This document shows, piece after piece, positions 7,690 to 16,719 of a stretch of DNA of 36,407 nt. Made by a program: the position numbers and the translations under genes. This DNA comes from Thermoplasmatota archaeon (GTDB lineage Archaea; Thermoplasmatota; Penumbrarchaeia; JANQNL01). Every line of letters starts with the position of its first letter. Position 1 is the first letter of the stretch. The notes beneath the pieces are model-generated. The model was not told the origin of the DNA. It made no database searches and saw only the letters and a list, made by a program, of their open reading frames with translations. Location of the stretch: the NCBI GenBank assembly GCA_028279585.1, contig JANQNL010000129.1:1-36407 (forward strand), given 5' to 3'.

Positions 7690-9369
7690 TTACTTGCCCA
7701 TCTTCTTCTGCAACTTCGCCCACGTATCACGCAGTGTAACCGTCCTATTAATGACGATGCTGTCATCAGCGGAATCTTGGTCTATACAGAAATATCCAAG
7801 CCTTTCGAACTGGAACCCATCCTGAACCTTCAGGTCCTTGATGGCGGGTTCGACCTTGCAGGACTTCCTGACCTCAAGGGAGTTCGGATCAACGAAGTCC
7901 TTGAAGTTCTTGCCCTTTTGACCTGCTGGATCCTCCTCTGTGAAGAGCGTGTTGTAGAGCCTGACCTCCGCGTCGATGGCATGGTCTGCAGACACCCAGT
8001 GGATGGTGGACTTGACCCTCCTTCCGTCTGGGGCATCCCCACCGCGAGAGTCTGGGTCCACTTCGCACAGGAGCTCGACGATCTCATCCTCCTCCTTCAC
8101 GACCTCCTTGCATGTGACAAGATAGGCGTTGCGGAACCTGACCTCACGGCCTGGTGCCATCCTGAAGAACTTCTTTGGGGGGTCCTCCATGAAATCGTCA
8201 CGCTCGATGTATAGGTTCCTGGTGAATGGGACCTTCCTGGTTCCTGCGGATTCGTCCTCTGGGTTGTTGATCACATCCATCTCATCGGTCTCACCCTCTG
8301 GGAAGTTGGTGATAGTGACCTTGAGGGGATTCAAGACACCCATGTACCGTAGAGCGCTACGGTTCAGTTCATCCCTGACGCAATGCTCGAGAAGCTGGAG
8401 AGCGATGGTGTTCTCCTTCTTGGCAACACCGATTCTTCGGCAGAACTCCCTGATGGCTGCTGGGGGATAACCCCTACGCCTCATTCCACTGATGGTAGGC
8501 ATCCGCGGGTCGTCCCATCCTGTGACAAGGCCATCATCAACGAGCTCCTTGAGCATCCTCTTGCTCATCACGGTGTATGTGAGGTTGAGGCGAGCGAACT
8601 CGATCTGTTGTGGATGATACACCCCAAGTTCGTCGAGGAACCAGTCATACAGAGGCCTGTGGTTCTCGAACTCCAGTGTGCATATGGAATGGGTGATGGT
8701 CTCTATGGAATCCTCAAGACCGTGGGCCCAGTCATACATCGGGTAGATGCACCATTTGTCACCTGTGTTATGATGAGGCGCGTGGACTATACGATACATG
8801 ATCGGGTCGCGGAGGTACATGTTCGAGCTCGTCATATCGATCTTGGCCCGAAGGGTCTTCTCGCCGTTTCCGAACTCGCCAGCGCGCATCTTCTCCAGTA
8901 GCTCGAGGTTCTCCTCAACGGAGCGGTCCCTGTGAGGACTGTTCTTGCCTGGGGTAACGACATCGCCGCGGTAATCCTTGATCTCGTCAGCTGACAGGTC
9001 GTCGACGTAGGCTTTGCCTTTCTTCACAAAGTCAACGGCCCACTCGTACATCTGGTCAAAATAATCAGATGACCAGAAGAGCCTGTTCTCCCAGTCGAAG
9101 CCAAGCCACTTGACGTCCTCGATGATGGACTTGACATACTCCTCAGATTCCTTCAGAGGATTGGTGTCGTCGAAGCGGAGGTTGCACTTGCCCTGGTAGT
9201 CCTTGGCGATCCCGAAGTTCAAGCAGATCGACTTGGCGTGTCCGATATGCAGATAGCCGTTAGGCTCCGGGGGGAACCGTGTGTGCACACGGCCATCATA
9301 CTTACCGGTCTCGTTATCGTGATCGATTATATCACGAACGAAATCGTGTGGGGCATCAGTGCTGTCCAT
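7690..9369 (-). CDS. glnS: Glutaminyl-tRNA synthetase, bacterial/eukaryotic type
   Basis: This 559-residue class I synthetase attaches glutamine to tRNA-Gln directly. The N-terminus contains [18 protein letters not shown] with the HIGH motif, then NLRFDDTNP. The second signature is YTVMSKR, followed by [17 protein letters not shown]. These segments are nearly those of Escherichia coli GlnRS (554 residues) and distinguish it from archaeal GluRS (established family knowledge). The C-terminal anticodon-binding beta barrels are present, with [14 protein letters not shown] and [14 protein letters not shown]. The gene lies between tRNA-Glu and tRNA-Gln and is preceded by GGTGA and a TATA element. 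Canonical archaea make Gln-tRNA through GatDE instead, and gatD is also in this window. Horizontal acquisition is the likely origin. Confidence 0.95.
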   Translation of the reverse strand: MDSTDAPHDFVRDIIDHDNETGKYDGRVHTRFPPEPNGYLHIGHAKSICLNFGIAKDYQGKCNLRFDDTNPLKESEEYVKSIIEDVKWLGFDWENRLFWSSDYFDQMYEWAVDFVKKGKAYVDDLSADEIKDYRGDVVTPGKNSPHRDRSVEENLELLEKMRAGEFGNGEKTLRAKIDMTSSNMYLRDPIMYRIVHAPHHNTGDKWCIYPMYDWAHGLEDSIETITHSICTLEFENHRPLYDWFLDELGVYHPQQIEFARLNLTYTVMSKRMLKELVDDGLVTGWDDPRMPTISGMRRRGYPPAAIREFCRRIGVAKKENTIALQLLEHCVRDELNRSALRYMGVLNPLKVTITNFPEGETDEMDVINNPEDESAGTRKVPFTRNLYIERDDFMEDPPKKFFRMAPGREVRFRNAYLVTCKEVVKEEDEIVELLCEVDPDSRGGDAPDGRRVKSTIHWVSADHAIDAEVRLYNTLFTEEDPAGQKGKNFKDFVDPNSLEVRKSCKVEPAIKDLKVQDGFQFERLGYFCIDQDSADDSIVINRTVTLRDTWAKLQKKMGK

Positions 9370-9410
9370 GGTCTTTCACCTGGGTTATGGTGTGTGGGCA
9401 TAGAGGAAGG

Positions 9411-9418
9411 TATAATTG
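9411..9418 (-). promoter_or_regulatory. TATA box for glnS
   Basis: The minus strand reads CAATTATACC about 45 bp before the glnS ATG. It is arranged back to back with the promoter of the tRNA-Gln unit about 80 bp away. Confidence 0.45.
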
Positions 9419-9494
9419 AGATTTGTGATTGTACAACTAGATAATAGGAATTGGACCTCTGAACGTGAATGGGTCCTCTTTGAACTAGTGTAAT

Positions 9495-9504
9495 CTTTAA
9501 ATAT
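9495..9504 (+). promoter_or_regulatory. TATA box for the structured RNA/tRNA-Gln unit
   Basis: CTTTAAATAT is a good archaeal TATA element centred about 60 nt before the RNA element, the same spacing as in the tRNA-Glu unit. The predicted leader contains a GACCC-TCT-GGGTC hairpin (9530-9542) flanked by CACCTC and GAGGTG. Confidence 0.6.
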
Positions 9505-9559
9505 GCCCTCCTCTATTTCACCTCTCCGCGACCCTCTGGGTCGAGGTGTTTTTCATAAT

Positions 9560-9657
9560 AGCCCCGTAGCACTCAAGCATCCTTCGGATACTTCGGCGTC
9601 CTTAGGAAAGTGTGGCCAGCATCTGGTCCTTTCCTGCGGATGTACCACTACGTGGCT
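9560..9657 (+). ncRNA. Candidate structured RNA upstream of tRNA-Gln (copy 2 of the family)
   Basis: These 98 nt align with the element upstream of tRNA-Glu at about 60 percent identity. The closing stem is AGCCCCGTAG (9560-9569) with CTACGTGGCT (9648-9657), nine of ten pairs. Its 5' strand equals bases 1-10 of tRNA-Gln. Arm A (9570-9598) keeps the 13-position stem and 3-nt loop. Three positions change from C-G, C-G and T-A in copy 1 to A-T, A-T and C-G here. Arm B keeps GGAAAG (9605-9610) with CTTTCC (9629-9634), a 3-nt bulge and a different 6-bp apical stem. GGATGT-NN-CACTAC is conserved on the 3' side. A 16-bp direct repeat (9554-9569 and 9688-9703) links it to the tRNA start. Confidence 0.7.
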
Positions 9658-9693
9658 ATGCGGTGCCAACCGCACCATGCGCAAACTCATAAT

Positions 9694-9766
9694 AGCCCCG
9701 TAGTGTAGTGGTCTATCATGGTGGACTCTGGATCCACCGACACCAGTTCGAATCTGGTCGGGGCTA
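9694..9766 (+). tRNA. tRNA-Gln (anticodon CTG)
   Basis: The acceptor stem is AGCCCCG with CGGGGCT. The anticodon arm is GTGGA-CTCTGGA-TCCAC with anticodon CTG at 9728-9730, and the T arm is CCAGT or ACCAG around TTCGAAT. The discriminator is A and no CCA is encoded. The A1-U72 pair is usual for archaeal tRNA-Gln and is weak enough to suit GlnRS (established knowledge of GlnRS acceptor recognition). The gene lies 36 nt after the structured RNA and diverges from glnS, so synthetase and substrate are adjacent. Confidence 0.95.
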
Positions 9767-9815
9767 CTTATTTTCTTCTATAGTTAGCTGTTGCTATAAG
9801 AAATAAGTAGCACCG
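9759..9815 (+). repeat. Inverted repeat joining the tRNA-Gln 3' end and its trailer
   Basis: The left arm (9759-9783) starts in the acceptor 3' strand of tRNA-Gln and pairs with 9794-9815 around a 10-nt loop. There is one mismatch and there are small bulges. It includes CTTATTT/AAATAAG and TATAG/CTATA. It may act as a processing or termination structure, or compete with the acceptor stem. Confidence 0.65.
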
Positions 9816-9819
9816 TCCC

Positions 9820-9907
9820 CCCGCCGTAGAGTGATTCGACGTAAAGGCGTGGATGGGCCGAGAAGTTTCTGATACAAGATGAATTGACGAAGGAAACTTA
9901 CTCGCCA
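9820..9907 (+). ncRNA. Conserved trailer element downstream of tRNA-Gln, resembling 33495-33579
   Basis: This stretch shares CCCGCCG, GAGAAG-NN-TCT-N-ATA and a 3' hairpin segment with 33495-33579. The hairpin segments are 9885-9907 and 33556-33579, with 22 shared bases, one mismatch and one indel. The hairpin can be drawn as ATTG-A-CG-AAG-GAAA-CTT-ACT-CG-C-CAAT. At the other site the outer pairs become GATG/CATC. It ends 8 nt before the stop codon of the convergent giant gene. Its function is unknown. Confidence 0.4.
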
Positions 9908-9915
9908 ATGAGAAA

Positions 9916-12900
9916 TTACAATCCAGCTTCCTTAAGCTGCGACACAGCCTCCTTACAAAGAAGCTCCACCTTCCTGTAATCGTGTGCCTCGAAGGCCTCC
10001 TTGGCCTCCTTGAACACCTCTGTAGGCTTGTCGATGTTGACGCCCTGCCTTCGAGCGTTCATCAGAGTTATCCTGATCTCGTTGAGCTCATCACGGACCC
10101 TGTCCCGAATACTGGCCCTCTCGAGTTCCATGGCAGCGATCTTTGCCTGGGTCACAAGCTCTTTACCCTCGTTGAACGTCTCATCGTCCCGCAACGAGGC
10201 CTCGGCCTTCTGAAGTAGGCCATATGCAGGTCCCAGGTCCATACCTGGATTTGCAGCCGCGGTCTTTGCGATGAAGTCCTTACCCTCGGCAAGGATCTCC
10301 TCGCCCTGGAGGTTGCGGGAAACATAGACCAGCTGCTTGATATCAGCGTCAGAGACGTTCTCAATGAGCTTGACCGCCTGCTCTGCAAACCTCTGGGCTG
10401 CAAGGTTGTTCGCCTTGTTGTAGGCTGTCTCCGCCTTCTGGATAAGCAATGCAGCACGCTTTATCTCCACAACGTCCTTCTTCATGTTGGATGTGATGAA
10501 CTTCTCGAGGTTCTTGGCGTAGATGATAGTGTCCTTTGCGGTGTAGACAAGGTTCCTGGCCTCGACCTCTTTCACAAGCTCCCTGGCCTGGTCCACGTTG
10601 CGCTTCACCGACATGAAGTCCCTGTTCTGGAGACAGTCAGTTGCAGCCTTTATCCTCTCCTCTGCCTTGGACACGTCAACACCGGTTGCCTTGAGGTTGA
10701 AGATGACCTTTCGAGCATCCTCGATATCGCTCTGCGCCTTGTGATAGATGATGTCCACACGAGCAGACTCTGACCTCTCGTAAACGTATTTGGCAATGGA
10801 CTCTGCCTCGTCGAACTCTCCCTTTCCAAAGGCCTCGTTCGCCTTGCCCAGGGCATCAAGGAACTCCTTGACCTCAAGACCAGAGTTCTGTGCTTCCTTG
10901 ACCATCTTCGTGGCCTTTTGGAGCATCTCGGCAGCGATCTTTTCAACGTAAGGCTTCCTGACCTTCTTGAGCTGCTTCAAGGCCTTGTCCGCGTTCTCGA
11001 TGGCCGCCTGGTAGTTCTTGTTCTTGAACTCGGCATGCGCCTTTCGCATGCTCTTTTTCGGTTTTTCGACATTGGCCTTGAGGTCCTTTAGGAACACGAA
11101 CATGTCCCTGGCCTCAGATATCTTGGATGATGCATTTGATTTGAAGTGGTCCTGCTTGACCTGACGACCGAGCTCCAATGCATTGAGTGCATACTGGTTC
11201 GCCTCTTCAAGCTCGCCCTTTGCATACAGTCCTTCAGCAGCCAGAAGGATCTGCTTGGGCTCTGCAGACTCGATCTTGAGCTCTTCGAGCTCTGAAACGA
11301 CCTCCTGGGCCTTCTTGATGTGCGTCTCACACATGGTCCCAAGGTGCTGCTGGTTGAGGTCTGCAAGTAGGTCCTTGCATTCGTTGAGCTCGGAGAAAGC
11401 AATGTCCCAGTGCTCTTCTTCGGCGCTCTTCTTTGCCTTCTCGAAGATCTTTTCCACATCGGTAGTTTCAACGCCAAGTCCATTGAGCTCTGCTATCTGG
11501 GACTCTATCTCCTCAAGCTCGTCCTTGGTCCGTTTGACCCTGAATCTGGTTCTAGCATCGATGATGGTCTTCTCGGCGGTCTTGATGGCCTCTTCGGCCT
11601 TTTCGGTCTCGCCGTTCTGGATGAACGCCTCGGCCTGTTTGATGAGGTTCTCAGCACCCCCGACGGGGATATTGTCCTTCCTGGCCTCGGCCATTAACGC
11701 GTTAGTTGAAATGATGGCTGCAGATACTTGCCTTGCCTTGTAGGGCCTTTCCAGGTCCTTCATTCTGGCATCGAGCTTCTTGCTCAGGCCATCGACCTTT
11801 TCGAAATCACCAGAAGCGATAGCATCCTCCCAATCCTCGAGGATGTCCCTGGCAGACGTCACATCGATGCCATACTCCTCGAGCTGCTTGACCTTGGACT
11901 CGGCCTCATCGAATTCCTTCTTGGCCGACCTGAAGCCAGTGTCCATCCTGGCCTCCCTAGCCATGTCCCGTGCTTCCTGGATCATTGTCATGGCGGTCAT
12001 GGCGTTCTCTGGGTCTGATTCGTCGTTGAACAGGGCCTCAGCCTGTTGAAGGCGTTCAGCTACCCCGTCCATCGGAACACCATCTTCCTGGGCGAACCTA
12101 AGCTCGGCCTCGGCCTCGGAATACATTGTGGCGAACTCGGTCTGGATATCTATGGTCATTACAGTGCCCATAACGTCCCTGGCCCGATCAGTGGCCATGT
12201 CGACATAGGCTCTAGCATTATCGAAATCATCCTGCTCCAGCGCGTTCTTTGCATCACTCAAGGCCTGCTCAGCAGCTGAGATGTCCACACCTTTCTTTCT
12301 CCCCTCATCGATGAGGGTCTCAGCAGTGACGATCGCACTTCTGGACATGTTCCGCAAGTACTGGTCCCTGTTGCCAGAGGCCATGGACTTGACCTGGTCC
12401 AACTGATGCTTGGCACCCATGTAGTCTTGCTGGGCGTAAAGGGCCTCTGCTTCCCTGAGAAGACCATCCACCTCACCGACCTCGATACCGTACCCTTCCA
12501 TCTCCTGGAGCAAGGACTCGGCATCGTTGAACTCGGTGGGCAGTTCTTCTTCGTAGAACTGGGTCTGGCGCTGCTGGACCATCTGGAACACATTGTCCGT
12601 GGCCTCCTTGGCAGCGACAAGGTCCTCGCTCTCGAACAAACCTTCAGCTTCCATGAGCAGTCCTTCGGCGTCTCCAAGGTCTACACCAATGGATTCCATG
12701 TTGGAGACCATCTGTCGGGCCTGGGTCAACTGATTTGGGACTGATTCTGAAAGATACTGGACCTGACCCTCCTGGGCGATGTCGGAAACGAGCATGAGGT
12801 TTTGATAGGCCTGAGACAGGTCAGCTTCCTGGAACAGGTTCTCTGCATCCATGAGCATCTTGTCGGCTTCTGATGTGTCGATACCATAGTTCTTCACATC

Positions 12901-15408
12901 GTCCACCATGTGCCTGGTCTCGTTGATCTTGACCGGCAATGTCTGAAGTAGGTAAGCGTGAGTTTGGTCTTCCGTGCTCTGGAAGACCGTGTCCATCATC
13001 TTCTGGGCACCGATGAAGTCTTGGGACTTGAAAGCCTCCTCGGCCTGGGCAAGGAGCTCATTTGCCTCGGAGACGTCTACACCCTGTGCGCTCATCTCAT
13101 CGAAGAGGGCATGGGTGTTCATGTAGGTCTTGGGGAAGACCTCCTCTGCAAAGCGTCTCTTTGTCTGCAGGATCCTGTCTTCGGCCTGAGAAGCGATATC
13201 TATCGCTGTGTCGAAGTCGTTCTCGGCCAGTGCGGTCTCTGCCTCTGCAAGCAATCTTTCTGCGTCTGCAGTGTCCACACCTTTGAGGCCCCGGGTCTCT
13301 GTGAACAAACCCTTTATCTCATCCACGGCAGACGATGTCGTCTCCCGCCTGAAGCCGTCCCAGATGTTCTTGGTGACGTCCTCTGCCTGGGAAGCCAGGT
13401 TCTGGGCCTGCTCGAAGTTCGAGTCCTTGAAGGCATCCTCTGCCTCCTTGACCAATGACTGGGCCTCACCAACATCGATACCGATGTTCTTGGCCTCGGA
13501 GATAAGCATCTGTGAAGATGAGATGGAGTCCTGGGCAAGGTCGGAGTAGTAGTTCTCCTTCATTATCTTGGTCTTGGTCTCGAACTTGTTCAGGGTCTCT
13601 TTCGCCTTACTGAAGTCCTCGGTCTCGATGGACCCCTCGACCTCTTTAAGAAGATTCTCTGCATCCATTGTGTCCAATCCAAGGTTGGATGTCTCATCTA
13701 TCAGGTTACGAGCATACTCATACCTGTTCTGGACCGCTTCGACGATGAACTTCTGCTGGAGTTCGTTCGCGCTGGCCTGAGCCCTACGCAAATGGTCCAG
13801 AGCTACGATGTAGCTTCCCCTGTTGAAGAATCCCTTTGCGACCTTCAGGGCCTCGGACACCTCTGTGGTGTCGATCCCCTCTCGCTCAAGGTCCATGATG
13901 AGGTTATTGACCTGGTCTAGGGCTTCCTGGGCCTGCTGCCTCTGATACTCATGCTGGAGGTTCTCGGCGATGGATAGACCCTTTTTCAGATGCTCTTGTG
14001 ACTTGGGAAAGTGTTCCTCGTCGAAAAGCAGCTCCTCTGCAAGCCTGATCTCCTCATCTGCCAGGGCAGTATCTATACCCAAGGTCCGGATGTCCTTGAT
14101 CTTGGATTTTGCAACTGCGATGTCGTTGGCCACTTCTTCGGAGATCTTTTCCTTGTAGGCCTTCTTCGCTATTGCCTGGGCCTCTCTTGCAAGGTCCTTT
14201 CCTGAAAGGATCTGCTTCTTATCGAAGTGCTCCTTGGCCTGCTCGAAAAGCTCCTTGGGCTTGGTGATGTCCACACCCTTGCCATCCAGGTCGTTGAGCA
14301 GCTCCTCAGTGTCCGCGATGATCTCCTTTGGATACTGATCGAAATGCTTGTCCTTTTCAGCATCCACAAGTGACTTGGCCTTTTTGGAAAGTTCCAATGC
14401 CTTTTTGTAATCCTCTTCCTCGAAGGCCTCTTCGGCCTGGGATACGGCTTCGAACGCAGATGATGGATCGATGCCGAACTTTGAAGCTTCAGTAGCATAG
14501 GCCATTGCATATGAGATGCCTTCCACGGCGTCGTCTGCTAACGACCTTGCCTTCTCGGCAGCGATGGCATCATCGATCTTCTGGATATGGCCTTCGATGC
14601 GCTCTTCCATGTCGTCTATCTCGTTCCTGTCGAGATGTCCAGCCTCTTCCTCTGCAAGCTTGTTGAACTCTTCAACGTCAAGACCGATGGCCGAGGCTTC
14701 GATGATCTTTTCCTTGAGCTTGGTCAACTGCTCTTCGAGCTTTTTGTAAAGGGGTGATAGCTTCTGGCTCTCGAACTTGTCCAGGGCCTCATCGGCCTTC
14801 TCCTGGATGGTTCTGAGCTGTTCCATGGCCTGCTCATACTCGTTCTTTCGGATGAGCGACTGCGTCTCGGCGATGAGCTCAGACAGGTCTCCAACCTGTA
14901 TACCTCGCTCTTCCAGATTGGTCACCATGGATTCCAGGGCCTTGATCCGCTCCGTGCTCTTGTACTTCATGACCCGTTTTATCTCGGTCTCGCACAGGCG
15001 GATGGCGTTCTTAACGTGCTTGCTGACAGTGGGATATTTGTTCTTCTTCAGAGCGTTCTTCGCCCTGATTATCTGACCACGGGCCTTTGAGTACTCCGCC
15101 TCCTTGGACTTGGCCTCCTGGACAGCCGCCTCTCCCTCTTCGATGAAATCCAGCATCTCCTGGTACTTACCGATGTTCTTGACATACTTCTCAACTGTCT
15201 TCATCGGTGTCTTCGAACCTGTTGTGGTATTGTTCATGACGCACTCGTTGAGCTTGTCGATGGCCTCGTCGGCTTCATCGAACTCCATCTCGAACTCGTC
15301 GTCCTTTGCCTTCTGGATCACAGGCTCGTTCTCGCCCAGGAAGTCGAGGATGGCCATGACCTCCTCGGACATCTCCTCCTCGCTGGACACTTCTTCATCT
15401 TCTGTCAT
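9916..15408 (-). CDS. Giant helical-repeat coiled-coil protein (1830 residues)
   Basis: The protein consists almost entirely of charged helices. About 25 copies of a unit of roughly 70 residues can be followed. Each has a core like GID-S-A-LL-EAE-LF-DF-A (for example GVDVSEANELLAQAEEAF and GIDTSEADKMLMDAENLF). That is a helix-turn-helix pattern in the style of TPR-like repeats, with long coiled-coil stretches. There is no signal peptide, membrane segment or catalytic motif, so it is probably a cytoplasmic scaffold or filament (inference). Its ATG is preceded by GGGTGA and it lies 17 bp after the 424-residue gene, making it the third gene of an operon led by a KaiC-like ATPase. Two other proteins in the window share the unit. 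I do not recognise a named family. Confidence 0.75.
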   Translation of the reverse strand: MTEDEEVSSEEEMSEEVMAILDFLGENEPVIQKAKDDEFEMEFDEADEAIDKLNECVMNNTTTGSKTPMKTVEKYVKNIGKYQEMLDFIEEGEAAVQEAKSKEAEYSKARGQIIRAKNALKKNKYPTVSKHVKNAIRLCETEIKRVMKYKSTERIKALESMVTNLEERGIQVGDLSELIAETQSLIRKNEYEQAMEQLRTIQEKADEALDKFESQKLSPLYKKLEEQLTKLKEKIIEASAIGLDVEEFNKLAEEEAGHLDRNEIDDMEERIEGHIQKIDDAIAAEKARSLADDAVEGISYAMAYATEASKFGIDPSSAFEAVSQAEEAFEEEDYKKALELSKKAKSLVDAEKDKHFDQYPKEIIADTEELLNDLDGKGVDITKPKELFEQAKEHFDKKQILSGKDLAREAQAIAKKAYKEKISEEVANDIAVAKSKIKDIRTLGIDTALADEEIRLAEELLFDEEHFPKSQEHLKKGLSIAENLQHEYQRQQAQEALDQVNNLIMDLEREGIDTTEVSEALKVAKGFFNRGSYIVALDHLRRAQASANELQQKFIVEAVQNRYEYARNLIDETSNLGLDTMDAENLLKEVEGSIETEDFSKAKETLNKFETKTKIMKENYYSDLAQDSISSSQMLISEAKNIGIDVGEAQSLVKEAEDAFKDSNFEQAQNLASQAEDVTKNIWDGFRRETTSSAVDEIKGLFTETRGLKGVDTADAERLLAEAETALAENDFDTAIDIASQAEDRILQTKRRFAEEVFPKTYMNTHALFDEMSAQGVDVSEANELLAQAEEAFKSQDFIGAQKMMDTVFQSTEDQTHAYLLQTLPVKINETRHMVDDVKNYGIDTSEADKMLMDAENLFQEADLSQAYQNLMLVSDIAQEGQVQYLSESVPNQLTQARQMVSNMESIGVDLGDAEGLLMEAEGLFESEDLVAAKEATDNVFQMVQQRQTQFYEEELPTEFNDAESLLQEMEGYGIEVGEVDGLLREAEALYAQQDYMGAKHQLDQVKSMASGNRDQYLRNMSRSAIVTAETLIDEGRKKGVDISAAEQALSDAKNALEQDDFDNARAYVDMATDRARDVMGTVMTIDIQTEFATMYSEAEAELRFAQEDGVPMDGVAERLQQAEALFNDESDPENAMTAMTMIQEARDMAREARMDTGFRSAKKEFDEAESKVKQLEEYGIDVTSARDILEDWEDAIASGDFEKVDGLSKKLDARMKDLERPYKARQVSAAIISTNALMAEARKDNIPVGGAENLIKQAEAFIQNGETEKAEEAIKTAEKTIIDARTRFRVKRTKDELEEIESQIAELNGLGVETTDVEKIFEKAKKSAEEEHWDIAFSELNECKDLLADLNQQHLGTMCETHIKKAQEVVSELEELKIESAEPKQILLAAEGLYAKGELEEANQYALNALELGRQVKQDHFKSNASSKISEARDMFVFLKDLKANVEKPKKSMRKAHAEFKNKNYQAAIENADKALKQLKKVRKPYVEKIAAEMLQKATKMVKEAQNSGLEVKEFLDALGKANEAFGKGEFDEAESIAKYVYERSESARVDIIYHKAQSDIEDARKVIFNLKATGVDVSKAEERIKAATDCLQNRDFMSVKRNVDQARELVKEVEARNLVYTAKDTIIYAKNLEKFITSNMKKDVVEIKRAALLIQKAETAYNKANNLAAQRFAEQAVKLIENVSDADIKQLVYVSRNLQGEEILAEGKDFIAKTAAANPGMDLGPAYGLLQKAEASLRDDETFNEGKELVTQAKIAAMELERASIRDRVRDELNEIRITLMNARRQGVNIDKPTEVFKEAKEAFEAHDYRKVELLCKEAVSQLKEAGL

Positions 15409-15425
15409 CTTTCACCCTTGCCATA

Positions 15426-16700
15426 TTATTTGCTCAATATCTCGTTCCTCTCGAGCTCTCGCAAACACAGTTTAGCGTACTGGATGGCCATTGAATAGTT
15501 GCTGCTCTTGAGCATCTTCACAGACTGCTGGTAGAGCGACTTGGCCTTTTTGATATCGATACCCTTTCCTCTGGCCTCGATGAGCTTTTCCTTCGAGGTC
15601 TTTAGAGTATCTCTTGCTGTAATGAACTCGGACCTTATCTCCGAGATCTTGGCCTTGGAGTCGCGGGCGAACTTCATCGCATCGTCGTTCTTGCCCTCCT
15701 TCAAGGCCTTCTTTGAAAGTTCCAAAAGTTCCTTTGGTTTTGTAAGGTCGATGTTGCCAGGTGCCTTCTCGATCCTCTTTTCTGTGGACGCGATCATCTC
15801 CTCCACCTCTTCGGTGGTGAGACCTTCGGACCGCTTCTCTTTCTTCTTGTCCTTCTTCGGCTCCTCTTTTTTGGGTTCTTCCTTTGGCTCTTCCTTCTTT
15901 TCTTTGCCTGCAGGGGTGGAGATCCCATCTCTGGCAGCCATCTTCTCTCGGAGTGCCTTCAGAGCCTCATCCTTGGACTTCTTCTTCTTGTTGCCCAGAA
16001 CTGAATCGATGGATTTGGAAAGTCCCTTTGGCTTTGGAAGTTCCCTGACCTCCTCGCCGTCCTCGGACTCCTTCTTCTTGTCCTTGCCCTTCTTCTTTTT
16101 GTGGCCTAATACCGCGGCGACAGATTTGTTCAATCCCTTCGGCTTCGGTATCTCGCGGGTATCATCCTTGCCTTTGTCCTTCTTCGGCTCCTCTTTCTTG
16201 GGTTCTTCCTTTGGCTCTTCCTTTTTGGGAGGTTTTTCACCCAGGAGCTCGGCAGGATCTGGACCGCTGTCGTCCACTGGCTCTCCTTGAGTGTCACCAC
16301 CCGAAAGGTCCGAAGGAGCGTCAGATCCGACCGGATCCTTGACCTCTTCACCTTCTTCGGAGGCTGGTTTATCCTCTACCGGGGCCTCTGGCTTGTCCTT
16401 TGAGAGGCTTTCCCTTTTCGCGGCACGCCTCATCTCGAGGATCCTGTCCGCCTCTTCAGGAGGAATGCCTTCCTTACCTCCGGTGAGCTTGTGGAGGTTC
16501 TTTTCGAAGATGATGTCCTCATCGGACCTATCGGCATAAGGGTCGTCAGCCACCTTACCGTTACCAGCAGGCTTCTGACCAAAATCCATATCATCGTCAA
16601 GGGACAGCTCATCCATGTCTGTGAGCAAGTCCTTGAGCTCATCCTTTAGGGACCTCTGCTCATTCAACCATTTCTTGGTATCCTGAGTATCTTCAGCCAT
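15426..16700 (-). CDS. Lys/Glu-rich linker protein with C-terminal helical-repeat module
   Basis: This 424-residue protein has an acidic N-terminus (DMDELSLDDDMDF), then a long disordered Lys/Glu/Pro region. Inside the disordered region, a short unit occurs twice: PKPKGLNKSVAAVLGHKKKK near residue 185 and PKPKGLSKSIDSVLGNKKKK near 220. Each is flanked by KKEEPKEEPKKEEPKKDK tracts. The last 120 residues form two helical repeats (TKPKELLELSKKALKEG and GIDIKKAKSLYQQSVKML), closely related to the C-terminus of the 2698-residue protein at 20327-28423. It sits between the KaiC-like ATPase (19 bp upstream) and the giant repeat protein (17 bp downstream). An adaptor role between them is inferred only from position and shared repeats. 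Confidence 0.65.
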   Translation of the reverse strand: MAEDTQDTKKWLNEQRSLKDELKDLLTDMDELSLDDDMDFGQKPAGNGKVADDPYADRSDEDIIFEKNLHKLTGGKEGIPPEEADRILEMRRAAKRESLSKDKPEAPVEDKPASEEGEEVKDPVGSDAPSDLSGGDTQGEPVDDSGPDPAELLGEKPPKKEEPKEEPKKEEPKKDKGKDDTREIPKPKGLNKSVAAVLGHKKKKGKDKKKESEDGEEVRELPKPKGLSKSIDSVLGNKKKKSKDEALKALREKMAARDGISTPAGKEKKEEPKEEPKKEEPKKDKKKEKRSEGLTTEEVEEMIASTEKRIEKAPGNIDLTKPKELLELSKKALKEGKNDDAMKFARDSKAKISEIRSEFITARDTLKTSKEKLIEARGKGIDIKKAKSLYQQSVKMLKSSNYSMAIQYAKLCLRELERNEILSK

Positions 16701-16719
16701 GGTCCCTCACCGTACGGTC

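Noticed and set aside
9503..9703. Open frame of 66 codons on the plus strand
   Set aside because: It lies across the structured RNA and the start of tRNA-Gln, and its protein has no recognisable features.
9820..9907. H/ACA or C/D guide RNA
   Set aside because: Some ACA-like and TGACGA strings occur, but neither a convincing kink-turn with guide pocket nor a C/D box pair could be drawn.
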